Origin: DATMAM01 sp035559995
GTDB taxonomy: Bacteria; Desulfobacterota; Binatia; UBA9968
Assembly (NCBI GenBank): GCA_035559995.1
Contig: DATMAM010000004.1
Span: 1 to 64,000 of the forward strand
Direction of reading: 5' to 3'
Length of the DNA stretch: 64,000 bases
This document shows, in pieces, positions 63,352-64,000 of this stretch. The notes beneath the pieces were generated by a model that saw only the letters and a program-made list of their open reading frames with translations, was not told the origin of the DNA and searched no databases. Numbering within the stretch: the first letter of the stretch is position 1; each line of letters opens with the position of its first letter. A program made the position numbers and the translations under genes.

Positions 63352-63396
63352 GAAAGTGAGCGAAAGTGAACCGCGGCGGCGGGTCGTCACTTTCGC
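63352..63396. promoter_or_regulatory. Inverted repeat, candidate operator of the aldolase gene
   Basis: GCGAAAGTGA (63360-63369) and TCACTTTCGC (63387-63396) form a perfect 10-base dyad with a 17-base spacer. A further direct half-site GAAAGTGA lies at 63352-63359. The site is 40-85 bases upstream of the aldolase start. Confidence 0.5.
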
Positions 63397-63518
63397 CGCT
63401 CGAACTTGAAGCGGCGATAACTTGCGCCGGTCTGTTTGCCGGCGCGCAACCGCAATGTGAAACTTCCCCTCCCGCAAGGATGCGGGCAAGGCTATCAGGA
63501 TCGCCGCGGAGCTTTGCT

Positions 63519-64000
63519 CTAGGCGACGACGCCGTCTTTTTTCAGCGCCGCGATCGCCGCTGGCTCAAACCCGAGCTCCCGCAAGATCCCCTCGGTGTGC
63601 TCTCCCAGCATGGGCGGCGCCTTTTCGATCTTCGGCGGGGTTCGGCTCATGTCGATGGCGCTTCCGACCAGGCGCACCTTGCCCATTTCCGGGTGGGTCA
63701 CCTCCAGGGGAAATCCGTACTCGCGCACCTGCGGATCCTCGAAGACCTCGTCGAGCGTGTTGAGCGGCGCGCACGGAACGTCTTTTTCCCTGAGGCGCCG
63801 GATCCAATCGTCCCGGTCGCCTTGCCGGAAGATTTCCTTCATTGCGCGCGAGAGAGTCTCGTAGTTTTCGATGCGCGCCTTGCGATCGGCAAAGCGCGGA
63901 TCGCTCGCCCATTCCGCCTTGCCGACGACCTCGAACAAGCCGCGCCAGAACTTGTCCGGCGAAGAGAGATGAAGGACAAACGCCTTGCCGGCGCGATCCT
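63519..64000 (-). CDS. CaiB/BaiF (class III) CoA-transferase, partial
   Basis: The C-terminal 160 residues of a family III CoA-transferase; the start lies beyond the right edge. Visible marks are VLHLSSPDKFWRGLFEVVGK, DPRFADRKARIENYETL, RLREKDVPCAPLNTLDEVFEDPQV and a C-terminal GEHTEGILRELGF, all standard. The catalytic aspartate is not in the window. The enzyme moves CoA between acyl-CoA and a free acid. It precedes the aldolase gene by about 200 bases, with a small CCCGCA/TGCGGG hairpin between. Confidence 0.9.
   Translation of the reverse strand, partial: DRAGKAFVLHLSSPDKFWRGLFEVVGKAEWASDPRFADRKARIENYETLSRAMKEIFRQGDRDDWIRRLREKDVPCAPLNTLDEVFEDPQVREYGFPLEVTHPEMGKVRLVGSAIDMSRTPPKIEKAPPMLGEHTEGILRELGFEPAAIAALKKDGVVA

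Noticed and set aside
63349..63359. ACAGAAAGTGA shared with 59526-59536 as a common regulator site
   Set aside because: A shared 11-mer between two places in 64 kb is expected by chance, and the surrounding patterns differ (dyad versus direct repeats).

Overview
The window is GC-rich bacterial chromosome, densely packed, with many 1 to 4 base start/stop overlaps and TGA used as the ordinary stop. The gene mix is a single-domain amidohydrolase, an ornithine-cyclodeaminase-like protein, a class III CoA-transferase, a large family of orphan TrpX-type substrate-binding proteins, a Na+-pumping decarboxylase and selenoproteins. It suggests an uncultured soil or sediment bacterium of the Desulfobacterota/Binatota/Rokubacteria/NC10 kind. 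That placement is inference; no rRNA or other marker is present. I see no tRNA, rRNA, CRISPR array, transposase or integrase.

Layout. 0.2-1.6 kb: an ExbB-like protein, then an isolated transcription unit with a consensus promoter, hairpin-rich body, a 14-residue lysine-rich ORF and a perfect intrinsic terminator. 1.6-10.3 kb: a hydrolase homologue without its nucleophile; an exported peroxiredoxin whose active-site codon is TGA, followed by TlpA/ResA-like and CcdA proteins; amidohydrolase; ornithine-cyclodeaminase-like protein; a GcvH homologue without its lipoyl lysine; exported Pcm; FtsB; enolase; and a second exported peroxiredoxin with TGA at the same codon. Both TGA codons are followed, at the same 22-base distance, by a hairpin that fits a bacterial SECIS. 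10.3-19.8 kb: seven paralogous TrpX-type (COG2984) binding-protein genes, two of them broken, with four short 3'-tail remnants and three different toxin-antitoxin pairs between them. 20.1-25.9 kb: a coupled leftward operon (CutA, NUDIX, tryptophanase-like lyase, AMP-forming ligase, DUF1152, two-domain VOC protein). 26.0-27.3 kb: hisI-hisG. 27.3-32.8 kb: carboxyltransferase (5S/OadA-like), ferredoxin, TPR and small membrane proteins, a metallo-beta-lactamase-fold protein with a degenerate metal motif, and an EutA homologue ending in a natural polyhistidine tail. 32.9-42.2 kb: DUF4175-like giant, peptidase-MA-like protein, MoxR, DUF58 and BatA-like proteins. 42.3-46.7 kb: bicupin and a complete Na+-translocating biotin-dependent decarboxylase (biotin carrier, OadG-like, beta, CoA carboxyltransferase). 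46.7-61.3 kb: a signalling island with five histidine kinases, one lone receiver, a small helix-turn-helix protein and two PhnD-like binding proteins without transporter genes. 61.4-64 kb: zinc alcohol dehydrogenase, DhnA/LsrF-type aldolase and a CoA-transferase cut by the window edge.

How the parts may work together. The strongest novel signal is the pair of secreted one-selenocysteine peroxiredoxins, one co-located with a CcdA/TlpA electron route into the periplasm; this points to a periplasmic selenium-based peroxide defence. The second is the binding-protein array, whose tail scars and interleaved toxin-antitoxin pairs look like a region that grows and shrinks by recombination. The third is the sensor island, where solute-binding proteins are translationally coupled to kinases rather than to a transporter.
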